Under the pieces are notes generated by a model. The model made no database searches, was not told where the DNA came from, and saw only the letters and a list, made by a program, of their open reading frames with translations. This document shows positions 29,255-43,119 of a stretch of DNA of 64,000 bases, piece by piece. How positions within the stretch are numbered: the first letter of the stretch is position 1; the number at the start of each line of letters is the position of its first letter. A program made the translations under genes and the position numbers. The stretch is from Pseudomonas serboccidentalis (GTDB lineage Bacteria; Pseudomonadota; Gammaproteobacteria; Pseudomonadales; Pseudomonadaceae), in NCBI RefSeq assembly GCF_028830055.1, contig NZ_CP101655.1, positions 1,450,132-1,514,131 on the forward strand, in the 5' to 3' direction.

Positions 29255-31087
29255 TTATTCCACCGTCACCGACTTCGCCAGGTTGCGCGGCTGGTCGACG
29301 TCGGTGCCCTTGAGCACGGCGACGTAGTACGAGAGCAGCTGCAGCGGGATGGTGTAGAGGATTGGCGAAAGGATGTCGTGGATGTGTGGCATCTGCACAA
29401 CATGGGTGCCTTCGCCATTGGTCATACCGGCCTTCTCGTCGGCGAACACGATCAGTTCACCGCCACGGGCGCGGACTTCCTGCAGATTGGACTTGAGCTT
29501 CTCCAGCAGTTCGTTGTTCGGCGCGACGGTGACCACCGGCATGTCGTTATCCACAAGTGCCAACGGACCGTGTTTCAGCTCGCCAGCCGGATAGGCTTCG
29601 GCGTGGATGTAGGAGATTTCCTTGAGTTTCAAGGCGCCCTCCATCGCTACCGGGAACTGCGCGCCACGGCCGAGGAACAGGGTGTGTTTTTTCTCGGCGA
29701 ACAGCTCGGCGATTTTTTCCACCGTGCTGTCCATCGCCAGCGCTTCGCCCAGACGGGTGGGCAGGCGACGCAGTTCATCTACCAGCGTGGCTTCGACGTC
29801 TTTGCCCAACGTGCCGCGCACCTGGCCCAGAGACAGGGTCAACAGCAACAGACCGACCAGTTGCGTGGTGAAGGCTTTGGTCGATGCCACACCGATTTCG
29901 CGACCGGCCTGAGTCAGCAGGGTCAGATCGGATTCGCGCACCAGCGAGCTGATGCCGACGTTGCAGATCGCCAGGCTTGCGAGGAACCCCAGCTCCTTGG
30001 CATTGCGCAGCGCGGCCAGGGTGTCAGCGGTTTCGCCGGACTGAGAAATGGTGACGAACAGGGTGTCCGGCTGCACCACCACCTTGCGATAACGGAATTC
30101 ACTGGCGACTTCGACCTGGCACGGAATACCGGCCAGCTCTTCGAGCCAGTAACGCGCGACCATACCGGCGTGGTAGCTGGTACCGCAGGCGACGATCTGT
30201 ACGTTACGCACTTTGGCGAACAGTTCGGCGGCTTGCGGGCCAAACGCTTGCACCAGCACCTGATTGTTGCTCAGGCGACCTTCGAGGGTGCGCTGAACCA
30301 CAGACGGTTGCTCATGGATTTCCTTGAGCATGTAGTGACGGAATTCACCTTTGTCGGCGGCCTCGGCACCGTCGCTGTACTGTACGGTCTGGCGCTCGAC
30401 GGTCTGACCGTTCACATCCCAGATCTGCACGCTGTCGCGGCGAATTTCGGCGATATCGCCCTCTTCGAGGTACATGAAACGGTCAGTGACCTGACGCAGG
30501 GCCAACTGGTCCGACGCGAGGAAGTTCTCGCCCAGACCCAGGCCGATCACCAACGGGCTGCCACTGCGCGCGGCAACCAGACGATCCGGCTGTAGTGCAT
30601 TGATCACCGCCAGACCGTAGGCACCGTGCAGTTCCTTGACGGTGGCCTTGAGGGCAACGGTCAGGTCGGGCTGGTCCTTGAGTTTGTGGCTCAGCAGGTG
30701 GGCGATGACTTCGGTGTCGGTGTCCGAGGTGAACACATAACCCAGCGCTTTCAGTTGCTCACGCAGGGCTTCGTGGTTCTCGATGATGCCGTTGTGCACC
30801 ACGGCGATGTCCCCGGAGAAATGCGGGTGCGCGTTACGCTCGCAAGGCGCACCGTGGGTGGCCCAACGGGTGTGAGCGATACCAAGACGCCCCACTAGCG
30901 GATGTTCAGCCAATGCAGCTTCCAGTTCGCTGACCTTGCCCGGGCGGCGCATGCGCTCAAGCTTTTCATCGTTGGTGAAAACCGCCACACCGGCACTGTC
31001 ATAGCCGCGGTATTCAAGGCGCTTGAGGCCTTCAAGCAGGATGGCGGTGATATTACGTTCAGCCACTGCGCCGACAATTCCACACAT
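29255..31087 (-). CDS. glmS: Glutamine-fructose-6-phosphate aminotransferase
   Basis: 610 aa. Makes glucosamine-6-phosphate from fructose-6-phosphate and glutamine, the first step of UDP-GlcNAc synthesis. The N-terminal glutaminase begins [12 protein letters not shown], with Cys2 as nucleophile after Met removal. Two SIS isomerase domains follow ([40 protein letters not shown]), and the C-terminus ends LAKSVTVE as usual. Starts 2 bases after the glmR stop, so the two are one transcript. The glmS end overlaps a perfect DnaA box (29245-29253 adjoins the stop) and another lies inside at 29547. Confidence 0.97.
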   Translation of the reverse strand: MCGIVGAVAERNITAILLEGLKRLEYRGYDSAGVAVFTNDEKLERMRRPGKVSELEAALAEHPLVGRLGIAHTRWATHGAPCERNAHPHFSGDIAVVHNGIIENHEALREQLKALGYVFTSDTDTEVIAHLLSHKLKDQPDLTVALKATVKELHGAYGLAVINALQPDRLVAARSGSPLVIGLGLGENFLASDQLALRQVTDRFMYLEEGDIAEIRRDSVQIWDVNGQTVERQTVQYSDGAEAADKGEFRHYMLKEIHEQPSVVQRTLEGRLSNNQVLVQAFGPQAAELFAKVRNVQIVACGTSYHAGMVARYWLEELAGIPCQVEVASEFRYRKVVVQPDTLFVTISQSGETADTLAALRNAKELGFLASLAICNVGISSLVRESDLTLLTQAGREIGVASTKAFTTQLVGLLLLTLSLGQVRGTLGKDVEATLVDELRRLPTRLGEALAMDSTVEKIAELFAEKKHTLFLGRGAQFPVAMEGALKLKEISYIHAEAYPAGELKHGPLALVDNDMPVVTVAPNNELLEKLKSNLQEVRARGGELIVFADEKAGMTNGEGTHVVQMPHIHDILSPILYTIPLQLLSYYVAVLKGTDVDQPRNLAKSVTVE

Positions 31088-31089
31088 GC

Positions 31090-31866
31090 TTATTTCTCCT
31101 GACTGACAGCCGCGCAAATCACAGTGATGCCGCGGGCCTGAATCTGATCGCGGGCCTCTTGTGGCAAGCGATCATCGGTAATGAGGGTATGGACGCTGCT
31201 CCACGGCAGCTCCAGGTTGGGGATCTTGCGACCGATCTTGTCGGCCTCGACCATCACGATCACTTCCCGCGCCACGTCGGCCATCACCCGGCTCAGGCCG
31301 AGCAATTCGTTGAACGTGGTAGTACCGCGCACCAGATCGATGCCATCGGCGCCGATGAACAACTGGTCGAAGTCGTAAGAGCGTAGTACTTGCTCGGCGA
31401 CCTGGCCCTGGAAGGACTCCGAATGCGGGTCCCAGGTGCCGCCGGTCATCAGCAGCACCGGCTCGTGTTCGAGTTCGCTCAGGGCATTGGCAACGTGCAG
31501 GGAGTTGGTCATGACGACCAGACCCGGCTGCTGGCCAAGCTCGGGGATCATGGCGGCGGTGGTGCTGCCGCTGTCGATGATGATGCGGGCGTGCTCGCGG
31601 ATGCGTTTCACCGCCGCGCGAGCAATTGCCTGCTTGTATTTGGAAATGCTCTGAGCGGTTTCCGCGACCAGTTCCTGCGGCATGGTGATCGCCCCGCCGT
31701 AACGGCGCAGCAGCAGCCCATGGCTTTCCAGTGCAGCCAGATCCTTACGGATCGTAACTTCCGAGGTTTCGAAGCGCTTGGCCAGTTCATCCACACTGAC
31801 TTCGCCCTGCTCATTGAGCAAGGCGAGGATGTTGTGCCGGCGCTGGGGCGTGTTGCGTTTCGACAT
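31090..31866 (-). CDS. glmR: DeoR-family regulator of glmS
   Basis: 258 aa. N-terminal DeoR helix-turn-helix ([20 protein letters not shown], then [20 protein letters not shown]) and a sugar-phosphate-sensing C-terminal domain ([32 protein letters not shown]). P. aeruginosa has the same glmU-glmR-glmS order and the name GlmR. It lies directly before glmS with a 2-base gap, so it likely regulates its own operon in response to an amino-sugar phosphate. Confidence 0.9.
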   Translation of the reverse strand: MSKRNTPQRRHNILALLNEQGEVSVDELAKRFETSEVTIRKDLAALESHGLLLRRYGGAITMPQELVAETAQSISKYKQAIARAAVKRIREHARIIIDSGSTTAAMIPELGQQPGLVVMTNSLHVANALSELEHEPVLLMTGGTWDPHSESFQGQVAEQVLRSYDFDQLFIGADGIDLVRGTTTFNELLGLSRVMADVAREVIVMVEADKIGRKIPNLELPWSSVHTLITDDRLPQEARDQIQARGITVICAAVSQEK

Positions 31867-31949
31867 GGCGATTTAAGTTTCGATTCGAAAGATAACGGAA
31901 GCAATCAAAACCTATCGACCTTCAATCGTCAAGCCATCGCCCAAAAAAA

Positions 31950-32003
31950 ATCGCAACCTTCGACACCTCCTGTAGGAGCTGCCGAAGGCTGCGATCTTTT
32001 GAT
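31950..32003. repeat. Degenerate REP doublet, GCCGAAGGC class
   Basis: Arms 31950-31970 and 31975-31995 match in inverted orientation at 18 of 21 positions with only 4 bases between them, and the right arm continues as CTTTTGAT. It fills most of the gap between glmU and glmR. Same family as 25338-25419 and 56326-56400; the left arm has decayed. Confidence 0.75.
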
Positions 32004-32024
32004 CTTCAAGCCGCTGTGGATAAC

Positions 32025-33392
32025 TCAGCTCTTCTTGATCTTCTCCGGCCGCTTCCAGCCATCGATGTTTCTCTGTCGCGCCCGACCAACGGCTAACTGT
32101 GCGTTATCCACATTCTGCGTGATGGTCGAGCCAGCTGCCGTGGTTGCACCGGACGAGATATCCACAGGCGCGACCAACGAGTTGTTGGAACCGATGAACA
32201 CATCTTCTCCCAACACGGTTTTCCACTTGTTGGCGCCATCGTAGTTGCAGGTGATGGTCCCGGCACCGATGTTGGTGCGCGCACCGATTTCGGCATCGCC
32301 CAAATAAGTCAGGTGCCCGGCCTTGGCGCCCTCGCCCATGCGGGCGTTTTTCAGTTCGACAAAGTTACCCACATGCGCACGGGCTTCAAGCACAGTGCCC
32401 GGACGCAGACGCGCGAACGGACCGGCATCACTGCCTTCACCCAACACCGCGCCTTCGATGTGGCTGTTAGCCTTGATTACCACGCCTTTGCGCAGGGTGC
32501 TGTCCTTGATCACGCAGTTCGGGCCGATCACCACGTCGTCTTCAATCACGACGTTGCCTTCGAGGATCACGTTGACGTCGATCAGCACGTCGCGACCGAC
32601 GGTGACTTCGCCACGCACGTCGAAACGCGCCGGATCACGCAGGGTCACGCCTTGCGACATCAAGCGGCGGCCGGCGCGCAGCTGGTAATGACGCTCCAGT
32701 TCCGACAGTTGCTTGCGATCATTGGCGCCCTGCACTTCCATCGGGTCATGCGGTTGTTCGGTGGCTACCACCAGGCCGTCGTTGACCGCCATTTCGATCA
32801 CGTCGGTCAGGTAGTACTCGCCCTGGGCATTGTTGTTCGACAGACGGCTCATCCAGTCGGCCAGACGATTGGCCGGGACGGCGAGAATACCGGTGTTGCC
32901 TTCGGTGATTGCACGTTGGGCTTCACTGGCATCTTTGTGCTCGACGATAGCAGCGACCTTGCCATCGGCGTCACGCACGATGCGGCCGTACCCGGTCGGG
33001 TCTTCCAGCTCAACGGTCAACAGGCCCATCTGCCCCGGCACGACGTGCTTGAGCAGGCGCTGCAAGGTTTCGACTTCAATCAGCGGCACGTCACCGTAGA
33101 GGATCAGCACCGTGTCGGCGGTGATGAACGGTACAGCCTGGGCGGTCGCGTGACCGGTGCCCAGTTGCTTGTCCTGCAGAACAAAATTCAGATCGTCAGC
33201 TGCCAGACGCTCGCGCACCACATCGGCACCATGGCCAATAACCACATGGATGCGCTGTGGATCAAGTTGCCGCGCGCTGTGGATAACATGACCAAGCATG
33301 GAATTGCCGGCAACCGGATGCAGCACTTTCGGCAACGCCGAACGCATACGAGTGCCCTGACCGGCCGCGAGAATAACGATTTCGAGAGACAT
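32025..33392 (-). CDS. glmU: Bifunctional GlcNAc-1-phosphate uridyltransferase / glucosamine-1-phosphate acetyltransferase
   Basis: 455 aa. N-terminal pyrophosphorylase with [20 protein letters not shown] and [13 protein letters not shown]-terminal left-handed beta-helix with hexapeptide repeats ([20 protein letters not shown]) and the acetyl-CoA site in [10 protein letters not shown]. Produces UDP-GlcNAc for peptidoglycan and LPS. Lies downstream of the atp operon terminator and upstream of glmR-glmS, so amino-sugar genes are grouped. Perfect DnaA boxes occur at 32104 and 33278 in the coding sequence. Confidence 0.97.
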   Translation of the reverse strand: MSLEIVILAAGQGTRMRSALPKVLHPVAGNSMLGHVIHSARQLDPQRIHVVIGHGADVVRERLAADDLNFVLQDKQLGTGHATAQAVPFITADTVLILYGDVPLIEVETLQRLLKHVVPGQMGLLTVELEDPTGYGRIVRDADGKVAAIVEHKDASEAQRAITEGNTGILAVPANRLADWMSRLSNNNAQGEYYLTDVIEMAVNDGLVVATEQPHDPMEVQGANDRKQLSELERHYQLRAGRRLMSQGVTLRDPARFDVRGEVTVGRDVLIDVNVILEGNVVIEDDVVIGPNCVIKDSTLRKGVVIKANSHIEGAVLGEGSDAGPFARLRPGTVLEARAHVGNFVELKNARMGEGAKAGHLTYLGDAEIGARTNIGAGTITCNYDGANKWKTVLGEDVFIGSNNSLVAPVDISSGATTAAGSTITQNVDNAQLAVGRARQRNIDGWKRPEKIKKS

Positions 33393-33451
33393 GACTGGCT
33401 ACCAATCCTGGGTGGTCAGCAACTGCGACCGGGTTGTAAAAATCGGAAAAG

Positions 33452-33482
33452 AAAAAAGGGTAGCCGAGGCTACCCTTTTTTA
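33452..33482 (-). terminator. Rho-independent terminator of the atp operon
   Basis: GGGTAGCC paired with GGCTACCC, extended by flanking A-tract/T-tract to about 13 bp, ending in T6 on the minus strand. It lies 28 bases past the atpC stop and before glmU. Confidence 0.92.
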
Positions 33483-33509
33483 TCAATCGCACAACAAGTG
33501 GCTGACGGA

Positions 33510-33935
33510 TTAACCGCCAAACTTCTTGCGGATCTGCTGGACGGTGCGCAGCTGAGCTGCAGCCTCGGCCAGACGTGCGGACGCAGCTCCGTAATCGAAA
33601 TCTGCGCTCTTTTCATGCAGAGCAGCCTCGGCAGCCTTGAGAGCTGCTTGAGCCTGAGCTTCATCCAGGTCGGCGGCGCGTTGCACAGTGTCGGCAAGAA
33701 CCTTGACCATGTTCGGCTGAACCTCGAGGAAACCACCGGAGATGTAGAACACCTCGGCTTCCCCGCCTTGCTTGATCAGGCGGATCGGACCTGGCTTCAG
33801 ATTAGTGATCAGCGGCGCGTGACCCAGAGCGATACCAAGATCACCCAGTGCACCGTGCGCAATCACCATCTCGACCAGGCCGGAAAAGATTTCCCCTTCC
33901 GCGCTGACGATATCGCAATGGACTGTCATAGCCAT
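33510..33935 (-). CDS. atpC: ATP synthase F1 epsilon subunit
   Basis: 141 aa. N-terminal beta-sandwich ([20 protein letters not shown] and [20 protein letters not shown]) and C-terminal helical pair ([20 protein letters not shown]). Part of the central stalk; its C-terminal helices inhibit ATP hydrolysis. Last gene of the operon, 45 bases after atpD and followed by a strong hairpin terminator. Confidence 0.96.
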   Translation of the reverse strand: MAMTVHCDIVSAEGEIFSGLVEMVIAHGALGDLGIALGHAPLITNLKPGPIRLIKQGGEAEVFYISGGFLEVQPNMVKVLADTVQRAADLDEAQAQAALKAAEAALHEKSADFDYGAASARLAEAAAQLRTVQQIRKKFGG

Positions 33936-33980
33936 CTGATTGCCTCAACCTAAATTAGCGCCCGTTGCCGGGCGCCGGGA

Positions 33981-35387
<1,407 letters not shown>

Positions 35388-36248
35388 TTAAACCGCGGCA
35401 GCGCCGCCGACGATTTCCGAGATCTCTTGGGTGATCGCAGCCTGACGCGCCTTGTTGTAGATCAGCTGCAAATCGCTGATCAAATCACCGGCGTTGTCGG
35501 TAGCGTTCTTCATCGCGATCATCCGCGCAGCTTGTTCAGCCGCGTTGTTCTCGACCACCGCCTGGTAGACCTGCGACTCGACGTAACGGACCATCAAGCC
35601 GTCAAGCAGCTCTTTGGCGTCCGGTTCGTAGAGATAGTCCCAGTGGTGCTTGAGATCCTGATCCGGGGTTGCCACCAGTGGAATCAACTGCTCCACGGTA
35701 GGCTGTTGCGTCATGGTGTTGATGAACTTGTTGGACACCACGGACAGGCGGTCAATACGGCCGTCCAGGTAGGCATCCAGCATCACCTTGACGCTGCCGA
35801 TCAGATCATTGATCGACGGCTCTTCACCCAGGTGGCTGATAGCTGCTACGACGTTACCGCCGAAGTTGCGGAAAAAGGCCGCACCCTTGCTACCCACTAC
35901 ACACAGATCAATCTCGACGCCGTTTTCGCGGTTTACCGCCATGTCCTTGACCAGGGCCTTGAACAGGTTGGTGTTCAAGCCGCCGCACAGACCACGGTCA
36001 CTGCTCACCACAACATAACCGGCACGCTTTACTTCGCGGTCGATCATGAACGGGTGGCGGTATTCCGGGTTGGCGTTGGCCAGATGCCCAATTACCTGGC
36101 GGATACGCTCCGCATAAGGACGGCTAGCAGCCATGCGCATTTGTGCCTTGCGCATTTTGCTGACCGCCACTTTTTCCATGGCGCTGGTAATTTTTTGCGT
36201 GCTTTTGATGCTCGCAATCTTACTGCGAATCTCTTTTGCGCCTGCCAT
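35388..36248 (-). CDS. atpG: ATP synthase F1 gamma subunit
   Basis: 286 aa. Rotating shaft of F1: conserved N-terminal [20 protein letters not shown] coil and C-terminal [20 protein letters not shown] followed by [20 protein letters not shown]. Length is usual. A GC-rich hairpin (36271-36292) lies between atpA and this gene in the transcript. Confidence 0.97.
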   Translation of the reverse strand: MAGAKEIRSKIASIKSTQKITSAMEKVAVSKMRKAQMRMAASRPYAERIRQVIGHLANANPEYRHPFMIDREVKRAGYVVVSSDRGLCGGLNTNLFKALVKDMAVNRENGVEIDLCVVGSKGAAFFRNFGGNVVAAISHLGEEPSINDLIGSVKVMLDAYLDGRIDRLSVVSNKFINTMTQQPTVEQLIPLVATPDQDLKHHWDYLYEPDAKELLDGLMVRYVESQVYQAVVENNAAEQAARMIAMKNATDNAGDLISDLQLIYNKARQAAITQEISEIVGGAAAV

Positions 36249-36270
36249 GTAACACCTATCAGGTTAGCAA

Positions 36271-36292
36271 GCGGGAGCCTCGCGGCTCCCGC
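36271..36292 (-). other. Intercistronic mRNA hairpin, atpA-atpG
   Basis: Perfect 9-bp stem GCGGGAGCC/GGCTCCCGC with a 4-base loop in the 50-base gap. There is no T-tract after it on the minus strand, so it is not a standard terminator; it could stabilise or process the polycistronic mRNA. Confidence 0.7.
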
Positions 36293-36298
36293 TGCGGC

Positions 36299-37843
36299 TT
36301 ACCAGGTTTGGGTGGCCTTGAACTTCTCGATACCGGCTTTCATGCCAGCGTCGATTTCGTCATTGAAGTCACCTTTAACGTTGATCTTGGCCATCAAATC
36401 GGCGTGATCGCGGTTGAAGAAAGCAATCAGCGCTTGTTCGAAGCTGCCGATCTTGGCGATTTCAATGTCAGTCAGGAACCCACGCTCAGCGGCATACAGC
36501 GACAGCGCCATGTCAGCGATCGACATCGGTGCGTATTGCTTCTGCTTCATCAGCTCGGTAACGCGCTGACCATGCTCAAGTTGCTTACGGGTCGCTTCGT
36601 CCAGGTCAGAAGCGAACTGGGCGAATGCCGCCAGTTCACGGTACTGAGCCAGAGCGGTACGGATACCACCGGACAGCTTCTTGATGATCTTGGTCTGAGC
36701 GGCACCACCCACACGGGATACCGAAACACCGGCGTTCACTGCAGGGCGGATGCCCGAGTTGAACATGGCCGATTCCAGGAAGATCTGACCGTCGGTGATG
36801 GAAATCACGTTGGTCGGAACGAACGCGGAAACGTCGCCAGCCTGGGTTTCGATGATCGGCAGTGCGGTCAGGGAACCGGTTTTGCCGGTCACTGCGCCGT
36901 TGGTGAACTTCTCTACGTACTCTTCCGAAACGCGGGAAGCGCGCTCCAGCAGACGGGAGTGGAGATAGAACACGTCGCCTGGGTAAGCTTCACGGCCTGG
37001 TGGACGGCGCAGCAGCAGGGAAATCTGGCGGTAAGCCACTGCTTGCTTGGACAGATCGTCATAAACGATCAGCGCGTCTTCACCGCGGTCGCGGAAGAAT
37101 TCACCCATGGTGCAACCGGAGTACGGTGCCAGGAATTGCAGCGCAGGAGATTCCGAAGCACTGGCAGCCACGATGATCGTGTTGGCCAGGGCGCCGTTTT
37201 CTTCCAGCTTGCGAACCACGTTGGCGATGGTCGATTGTTTCTGACCGATGGCTACGTAGACGCAGAAAATGCCGCTGTCTTTCTGGTTGATGATCGCGTC
37301 GATCGCCAGAGCGGTTTTACCGATCTGACGGTCACCGATGATCAGCTCACGCTGGCCACGGCCGACAGGGATCATGGCATCGACAGCCTTGTAGCCAGTC
37401 TGTACAGGCTGGTCTACCGACTTACGCCAGATCACGCCCGGTGCAACTTTCTCGACCGCGTCGGTCAAGGTGTTGCCCAGTGGACCTTTGCCGTCAACAG
37501 GGTTACCCAGTGCGTCGACTACGCGACCCAGCAGTTCCTTACCAACCGGAACTTCGAGGATGCGGCCGGTGCACTTGGCGCTCATGCCTTCAGCCAGAGA
37601 CTGGTAAGCGCCCAGTACAACGGCACCTACGGAGTCTTGCTCCAGGTTGAGGGCCATACCGTAGACGCCGCCCGGAAACTCGATCATCTCGCCGTACATG
37701 ACGTCGGCCAGACCGTGAATCCGCACGATGCCGTCAGATACGCTGACGACAGTGCCTTCGTTACGGGCTTGGGAGGTCACATCGAGCTTGTCGATGCGGC
37801 CCTTGATAATTTCACTTATTTCGGAAGGATTGAGTTGCTGCAT
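36299..37843 (-). CDS. atpA: ATP synthase F1 alpha subunit
   Basis: 514 aa. Non-catalytic nucleotide-binding subunit. Walker A-type [20 protein letters not shown], the alpha-specific [20 protein letters not shown] block with the arginine-finger region nearby, and the C-terminal helical bundle ([20 protein letters not shown]). N-terminal [18 protein letters not shown] matches the family start. It follows atpH by 21 bases. Confidence 0.98.
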   Translation of the reverse strand: MQQLNPSEISEIIKGRIDKLDVTSQARNEGTVVSVSDGIVRIHGLADVMYGEMIEFPGGVYGMALNLEQDSVGAVVLGAYQSLAEGMSAKCTGRILEVPVGKELLGRVVDALGNPVDGKGPLGNTLTDAVEKVAPGVIWRKSVDQPVQTGYKAVDAMIPVGRGQRELIIGDRQIGKTALAIDAIINQKDSGIFCVYVAIGQKQSTIANVVRKLEENGALANTIIVAASASESPALQFLAPYSGCTMGEFFRDRGEDALIVYDDLSKQAVAYRQISLLLRRPPGREAYPGDVFYLHSRLLERASRVSEEYVEKFTNGAVTGKTGSLTALPIIETQAGDVSAFVPTNVISITDGQIFLESAMFNSGIRPAVNAGVSVSRVGGAAQTKIIKKLSGGIRTALAQYRELAAFAQFASDLDEATRKQLEHGQRVTELMKQKQYAPMSIADMALSLYAAERGFLTDIEIAKIGSFEQALIAFFNRDHADLMAKINVKGDFNDEIDAGMKAGIEKFKATQTW

Positions 37844-37864
37844 TGCTCTGCTGCCCCTTCAAAC

Positions 37865-38401
37865 TCAAGATTTCAATGCTTCGGCAAGTTTCGCGATTTT
37901 GCCGCGAATCGAGCCATCGATAACCAGGTCGCCGGCGCGGATAACGACACCACCTATCAGGGCAGCGTCCTCCGCAACTTGCAGGCGCACTTCCCGGTTG
38001 AGTCGTGCACTGAGAACCTTGGCGAGTTTGTCTTGCTGTTCTTGGTTCAATGCAAAAGCACTGGTCACTTCAACGTCTACCGACTTCTCTTGTTCGGCCT
38101 TGTACAGGTCGAAAAGAGCGGCAATCTCCGGCAGAAGCGGGAGACGGTCGTTTTCGGCAACGACATTGATGAAGTTCTGTGCCTTGGCATCAAACTTGTC
38201 GCCGCACACGTCAATGAACGTGGCGGCCTTTTCTGCGCTCGTCAGTCGCGGGGCCTTGAGCACGCGCTGCATGGTGTCATCTTGTGACACCGCTGCAGCC
38301 AGGCCGAGCATGGCTGACCAATTGGCCAGTTGCTGGTGGGCCTGAGCGTGCTCGAAGGCCGCCTTAGCGTAAGGTCGGGCCAACGTGGTCAGTTCTGCCA
38401 T
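37865..38401 (-). CDS. atpH: ATP synthase F1 delta subunit
   Basis: 178 aa. Caps F1 and joins it to the peripheral stalk. Conserved N-terminal [20 protein letters not shown] and C-terminal [20 protein letters not shown] followed by [20 protein letters not shown]. Gap of 12 bases from atpF. Confidence 0.97.
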   Translation of the reverse strand: MAELTTLARPYAKAAFEHAQAHQQLANWSAMLGLAAAVSQDDTMQRVLKAPRLTSAEKAATFIDVCGDKFDAKAQNFINVVAENDRLPLLPEIAALFDLYKAEQEKSVDVEVTSAFALNQEQQDKLAKVLSARLNREVRLQVAEDAALIGGVVIRAGDLVIDGSIRGKIAKLAEALKS

Positions 38402-38413
38402 GATCGCCCTCGC

Positions 38414-38884
38414 TTAGATTTCAGCAGCCAGTTGGTTAACCAGCTCTGCGTGCGCGTTTTGATCGATTGTGGCACCCAGGATCTTCTCGGCGCCGCCGAC
38501 AGCCAGCAAGCCCACTTGGGCGCGCAGCTTGTCTTTGACACTGTTCAGTTCCTGTTCGATCTCGGCTTGAGCCTGAACCTTCACACGGTCAGCGTCGATA
38601 CGGGCTTTTTCAACAGCCTCTTCAACGATCTGGTTACCGCGTTTCTTGGCTTGCTCGATGATTTCAGCTGCCTGAGCTTTCGCTTCGCGCAGTTGCTGAC
38701 CCGCTTTCTCTTGGGCCAACTCCAGGTCGCGAGCTGCACGGCTGGCAGCGTCCAGACCATCAGCGATCTTCTTTTGACGTTCGTGCAGTGCCGCAATGAC
38801 CGGAGGCCATACGAACTTCATGCAGAACAGTACAAAAATCAGGAACGCAACGGACTGGCCAATCAGGGTCGCATTAATGTTCAC
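38414..38884 (-). CDS. atpF: ATP synthase Fo b subunit
   Basis: 156 aa. One N-terminal membrane span ([20 protein letters not shown]) followed by a long charged coiled coil ([20 protein letters not shown]) that forms the peripheral stalk as a dimer. Ends [20 protein letters not shown], the delta-binding region. Confidence 0.97.
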   Translation of the reverse strand: MNINATLIGQSVAFLIFVLFCMKFVWPPVIAALHERQKKIADGLDAASRAARDLELAQEKAGQQLREAKAQAAEIIEQAKKRGNQIVEEAVEKARIDADRVKVQAQAEIEQELNSVKDKLRAQVGLLAVGGAEKILGATIDQNAHAELVNQLAAEI

Positions 38885-38943
38885 GCCAACACCTCGCAGT
38901 TACGTTGTCCATCACATCAAATTACTCGGAAGAATCCGGGTAA

Positions 38944-39216
<273 letters not shown>

Positions 39217-39288
39217 TTACGTCGTATGGTTTAGGTTTTTTAGATTAAAGCGGTAAAACAAATCGTTTCAGGTGCCCTGTGAAGAGCC

Positions 39289-39310
39289 CCTTCCCGTTTG
39301 ACCGGGAAGG
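39289..39310 (-). other. Intercistronic mRNA hairpin, atpB-atpE
   Basis: Perfect 8-bp stem CCTTCCCG/CGGGAAGG with a 6-base loop in the 133-base gap between atpB and atpE. No T-tract follows on the minus strand. It could protect or be the processing site for an atpE-rich message, needed because subunit c is present in many copies; that role is inference. Confidence 0.65.
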
Positions 39311-39334
39311 ACATCAGACTAGTCGAGACTGGTC

Positions 39335-40628
<1,294 letters not shown>

Positions 40629-40702
40629 CACGATTGCTCTCCAATGGTCGGCTGCCAAAATTCAATAACTTGGCATAATTTGTGCCGACAAAATGCGCGC
40701 AG

Positions 40703-40731
40703 AGTATAGGGGCGGTTCTGCCCCTATTCAA
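40703..40731 (-). promoter_or_regulatory. Predicted sigma-70 promoter of the atp operon
   Basis: On the minus strand, -35 TTGAAT, 17-base spacer, -10 TATACT, about 75 bases upstream of atpI. The spacer itself is an inverted repeat (AGGGGC, 6 bases, GCCCCT), which could be an operator or a hairpin serving parB upstream. The promoter lies in the 148-base gap between parB and atpI. Confidence 0.7.
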
Positions 40732-40776
40732 CTGTCAGGTAGTGATTTCCGACTGCACGCTACATGAGGAAATGTT

Positions 40777-41649
40777 TCAGCGGATGTGTGCAAGCACACC
40801 TTGAAGCTCATCGAGGGAGTTATAACCGATGACCAGCTGACCCTTTCCCTTCTTGCCGTGGCGAATCTGCACCGCAGAGCCTAGGCGCTCGGCTAGACGC
40901 TGTTCGAGTCGAGCGATGTCCGGGTCGGGTTTGGCCGCTTCCACAGGTTCAGGTTTGCCACTCAACCACTGGCGAACCAGTGCCTCAGTCTGGCGCACGG
41001 TCAGGCCGCGTGCGACAACATGTCGCGCCCCTTCCACCTGCTGGTTGTCCGGCAAACCGAGCAACGCACGGGCGTGCCCCATTTCCAGGTCGCCATGGGA
41101 CAGCATGGTCTTGATGACTTCCGGCAGTGCAATAAGCCGCAACAGGTTAGCCACAGTCACGCGGGACTTACCCACAGCCTCGGCAACCTGCTGCTGAGTG
41201 AGCTGGAACTCCTGCTGCAGGCGCTGCAACGCGACCGCTTCTTCGATCGGGTTCAGGTCTTCACGCTGGATGTTCTCGATCAGCGCTATGGCGATCGCGG
41301 TTTCATCCGGCACATCGCGGACCATGGCCGGAATGGTTTCCTGCCCGGCCTGCTGGCTCGCACGCCAGCGGCGTTCACCGGCAATGATTTCAAAGCGGCC
41401 ACCGCCAATCGGGCGAACCACGATCGGCTGCATCACACCTTGCGACTTGATCGACTGCGCCAGCTCTTCCAGCGCCTGCGGGTCCATGTCACGGCGTGGC
41501 TGGTATTTGCCACGCTGCAGCAGGTCCAGCGGCAGGTGCTGCAGTTCACGGGTATCCGCCTGCGCGGCCTGTTCTTCCAGCGCGCTGACAGTCGGACCAC
41601 TCAGCAGTGCATCCAGTCCACGTCCGAGACCTCGTTTCTTGACGGCCAT
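40777..41649 (-). CDS. parB: Chromosome partitioning protein ParB
   Basis: 290 aa CTPase that loads at parS and spreads along DNA. N-terminal domain with LPLDLLQRGKYQPRRDMDPQ and the CTP-site motif EIIAGERRWRASQQAG. Central helix-turn-helix FQLTQQQVAEAVGKSRVTVA and C-terminal dimerisation tail ending NSLDELQGVLAHIR. Candidate targets are the parS sites at 745 and 53793. It follows parA by 9 bases. Confidence 0.97.
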   Translation of the reverse strand: MAVKKRGLGRGLDALLSGPTVSALEEQAAQADTRELQHLPLDLLQRGKYQPRRDMDPQALEELAQSIKSQGVMQPIVVRPIGGGRFEIIAGERRWRASQQAGQETIPAMVRDVPDETAIAIALIENIQREDLNPIEEAVALQRLQQEFQLTQQQVAEAVGKSRVTVANLLRLIALPEVIKTMLSHGDLEMGHARALLGLPDNQQVEGARHVVARGLTVRQTEALVRQWLSGKPEPVEAAKPDPDIARLEQRLAERLGSAVQIRHGKKGKGQLVIGYNSLDELQGVLAHIR

Positions 41650-41658
41650 GGGGATTCC

Positions 41659-42456
41659 TTAAGTTGGCTGAGCAGCGGCGATGCGTGAATTTTTGCGCTG
41701 ACGGCGAACCATCTCGCCCGCCAGGGCCAGGTAAGCGAGCGCGCCGCGCGATTGCTTGTCGTAGGCCAGTGCCGGCATACCGTAGCTCGGCGCTTCGGCC
41801 AGACGGATGTTGCGCGGGATCACTGTGTCGTAGAGCTGCTCGCCAAAGTGTTCCTTGAGCTGCGCCGAAACATCGTTCATCAGGCTCAGGCGCGGGTCGT
41901 ACATGGTGCGCAGCAAACCTTCGACCTTCAGGTTCGGGTTCAGCAGTTCGGCGATGCGCTTGATGTTATCCACAAGGTCGCTCAAGCCTTCGAGCGCAAA
42001 GTATTCGCACTGCATGGGGATAATCACCCCATCAGCGGCGACCAGTGCGTTGAGCGTGAGCATCGACAGCGACGGCGGGCAGTCGATCAAAATGTAATCG
42101 TAGTTTTCACGGATCGGCGCCAGCGCGCTGCGCAGACGGCTTTCCTTCATCTGCATTTCCAGCAGAACCACTTCGGCCGCGGTCAGATCGCGGTTGGCCG
42201 GCAGCAGTTGATAACCGCCGTGCTCGGAGAAGTGCATGGCCTGGGCCAGATCGCATTCGCCGATCAGCAGGTCATAGACCGAGTTTTCCAGGCCATGTTT
42301 ATCCACACCGCTACCCATGGTGGCGTTGCCCTGTGGATCGAGATCGATCAACAACACCCGGCGCTTGGTCGCGACCAGGGATGCTGCGAGGTTGATGCAG
42401 GTGGTGGTCTTGCCCACACCACCCTTCTGGTTCGCTATCGCGAATACCTTAGCCAT
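41659..42456 (-). CDS. parA: Chromosome partitioning ATPase ParA (Soj)
   Basis: 265 aa from the ATG at 42456. Deviant Walker A IANQKGGVGKTTTCINLAAS, LLIDLDPQGNATMGSGVD and Walker B YILIDCPPSLSMLTLNALVA. ATP-dependent nucleoid binding and ParB-driven movement of origins. Perfect DnaA boxes at 41966 and 42299 are inside it. It follows rsmG by 18 bases, in the conserved block mnmG-rsmG-parA-parB. Confidence 0.97.
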   Translation of the reverse strand: MAKVFAIANQKGGVGKTTTCINLAASLVATKRRVLLIDLDPQGNATMGSGVDKHGLENSVYDLLIGECDLAQAMHFSEHGGYQLLPANRDLTAAEVVLLEMQMKESRLRSALAPIRENYDYILIDCPPSLSMLTLNALVAADGVIIPMQCEYFALEGLSDLVDNIKRIAELLNPNLKVEGLLRTMYDPRLSLMNDVSAQLKEHFGEQLYDTVIPRNIRLAEAPSYGMPALAYDKQSRGALAYLALAGEMVRRQRKNSRIAAAQPT

Positions 42457-42474
42457 TCTTGCTTGTGTTCCCAA

Positions 42475-43119
42475 TCATGCCGTGCGGCGCAGTATCAGCA
42501 GATGGCGTTGGCCTTGGCAACCGGGTACGGCCAGGGCGTGTTCGCTATCGAGTTTGAAGTCTGCCGGCAATGCTACCAGCTCATCGGCCGGATGAACGCC
42601 CTTCATTGCCAGCCAGCGCGTATCGGCATCGCCAAGGTGGCGAGTCCAGTTGGTGAAGTTCTCCATGCTGCTGAACGCCCGGGAAATGATCCCGTTGAAC
42701 GGCTGGGCAGGCTGGAACGCTTCGACGCGACTGTGGATAACTTGCAGGTTATCCAGTTTGAGTTCGAGTTTGACTTGAGTCAGGAAGCGGGTTTTCTTGC
42801 CGTTGCTGTCCAGACAGGTCACTTGCGAGTCCGGATACAGGATCGCCAACGGGATTCCCGGCATGCCGCCACCGCTGCCGACGTCCAGCCAGCGGCCATT
42901 TTCGATGAACGACATTACGCTCAGGCTATCGAGCAAATGACGCGAAACCATTTCGTCGGGATCGCGCACCGCTGTCAGGTTGTAGGCCTGGTTCCATTTG
43001 ATCAACAGGGCCAGGTAACCCAGCAGCAATTCGTGCTGGGCTGCGCTGAGATTGACACCGAGCTCGCGGGCTCCTGTGGATAACTCTTCGGCGTGTTGCG
43101 AAGTGACCTTAGAACTCAA
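42475..43119 (-). CDS. rsmG: 16S rRNA (guanine-527 N7) methyltransferase
   Basis: 214 aa. Methylates G527 of 16S rRNA with SAM. The SAM motif is [20 protein letters not shown], followed by [12 protein letters not shown]. The start is TTG at 43119, whose TTGA overlaps the mnmG stop; no other start precedes the conserved [20 protein letters not shown]. Two perfect DnaA boxes (42732, 43075) fall within it. Confidence 0.95.
   Translation of the reverse strand: MSSKVTSQHAEELSTGARELGVNLSAAQHELLLGYLALLIKWNQAYNLTAVRDPDEMVSRHLLDSLSVMSFIENGRWLDVGSGGGMPGIPLAILYPDSQVTCLDSNGKKTRFLTQVKLELKLDNLQVIHSRVEAFQPAQPFNGIISRAFSSMENFTNWTRHLGDADTRWLAMKGVHPADELVALPADFKLDSEHALAVPGCQGQRHLLILRRTA

Noticed and set aside
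31087..31090. glmS ribozyme or leader riboswitch
   Set aside because: Only 2 bases separate glmR and glmS, so there is no room for a leader; the ribozyme is a Gram-positive feature.
36236..38287. 683-codon open frame across atpG, atpA and atpH on the plus strand
   Set aside because: Antisense shadow running through three clear ATP synthase genes.
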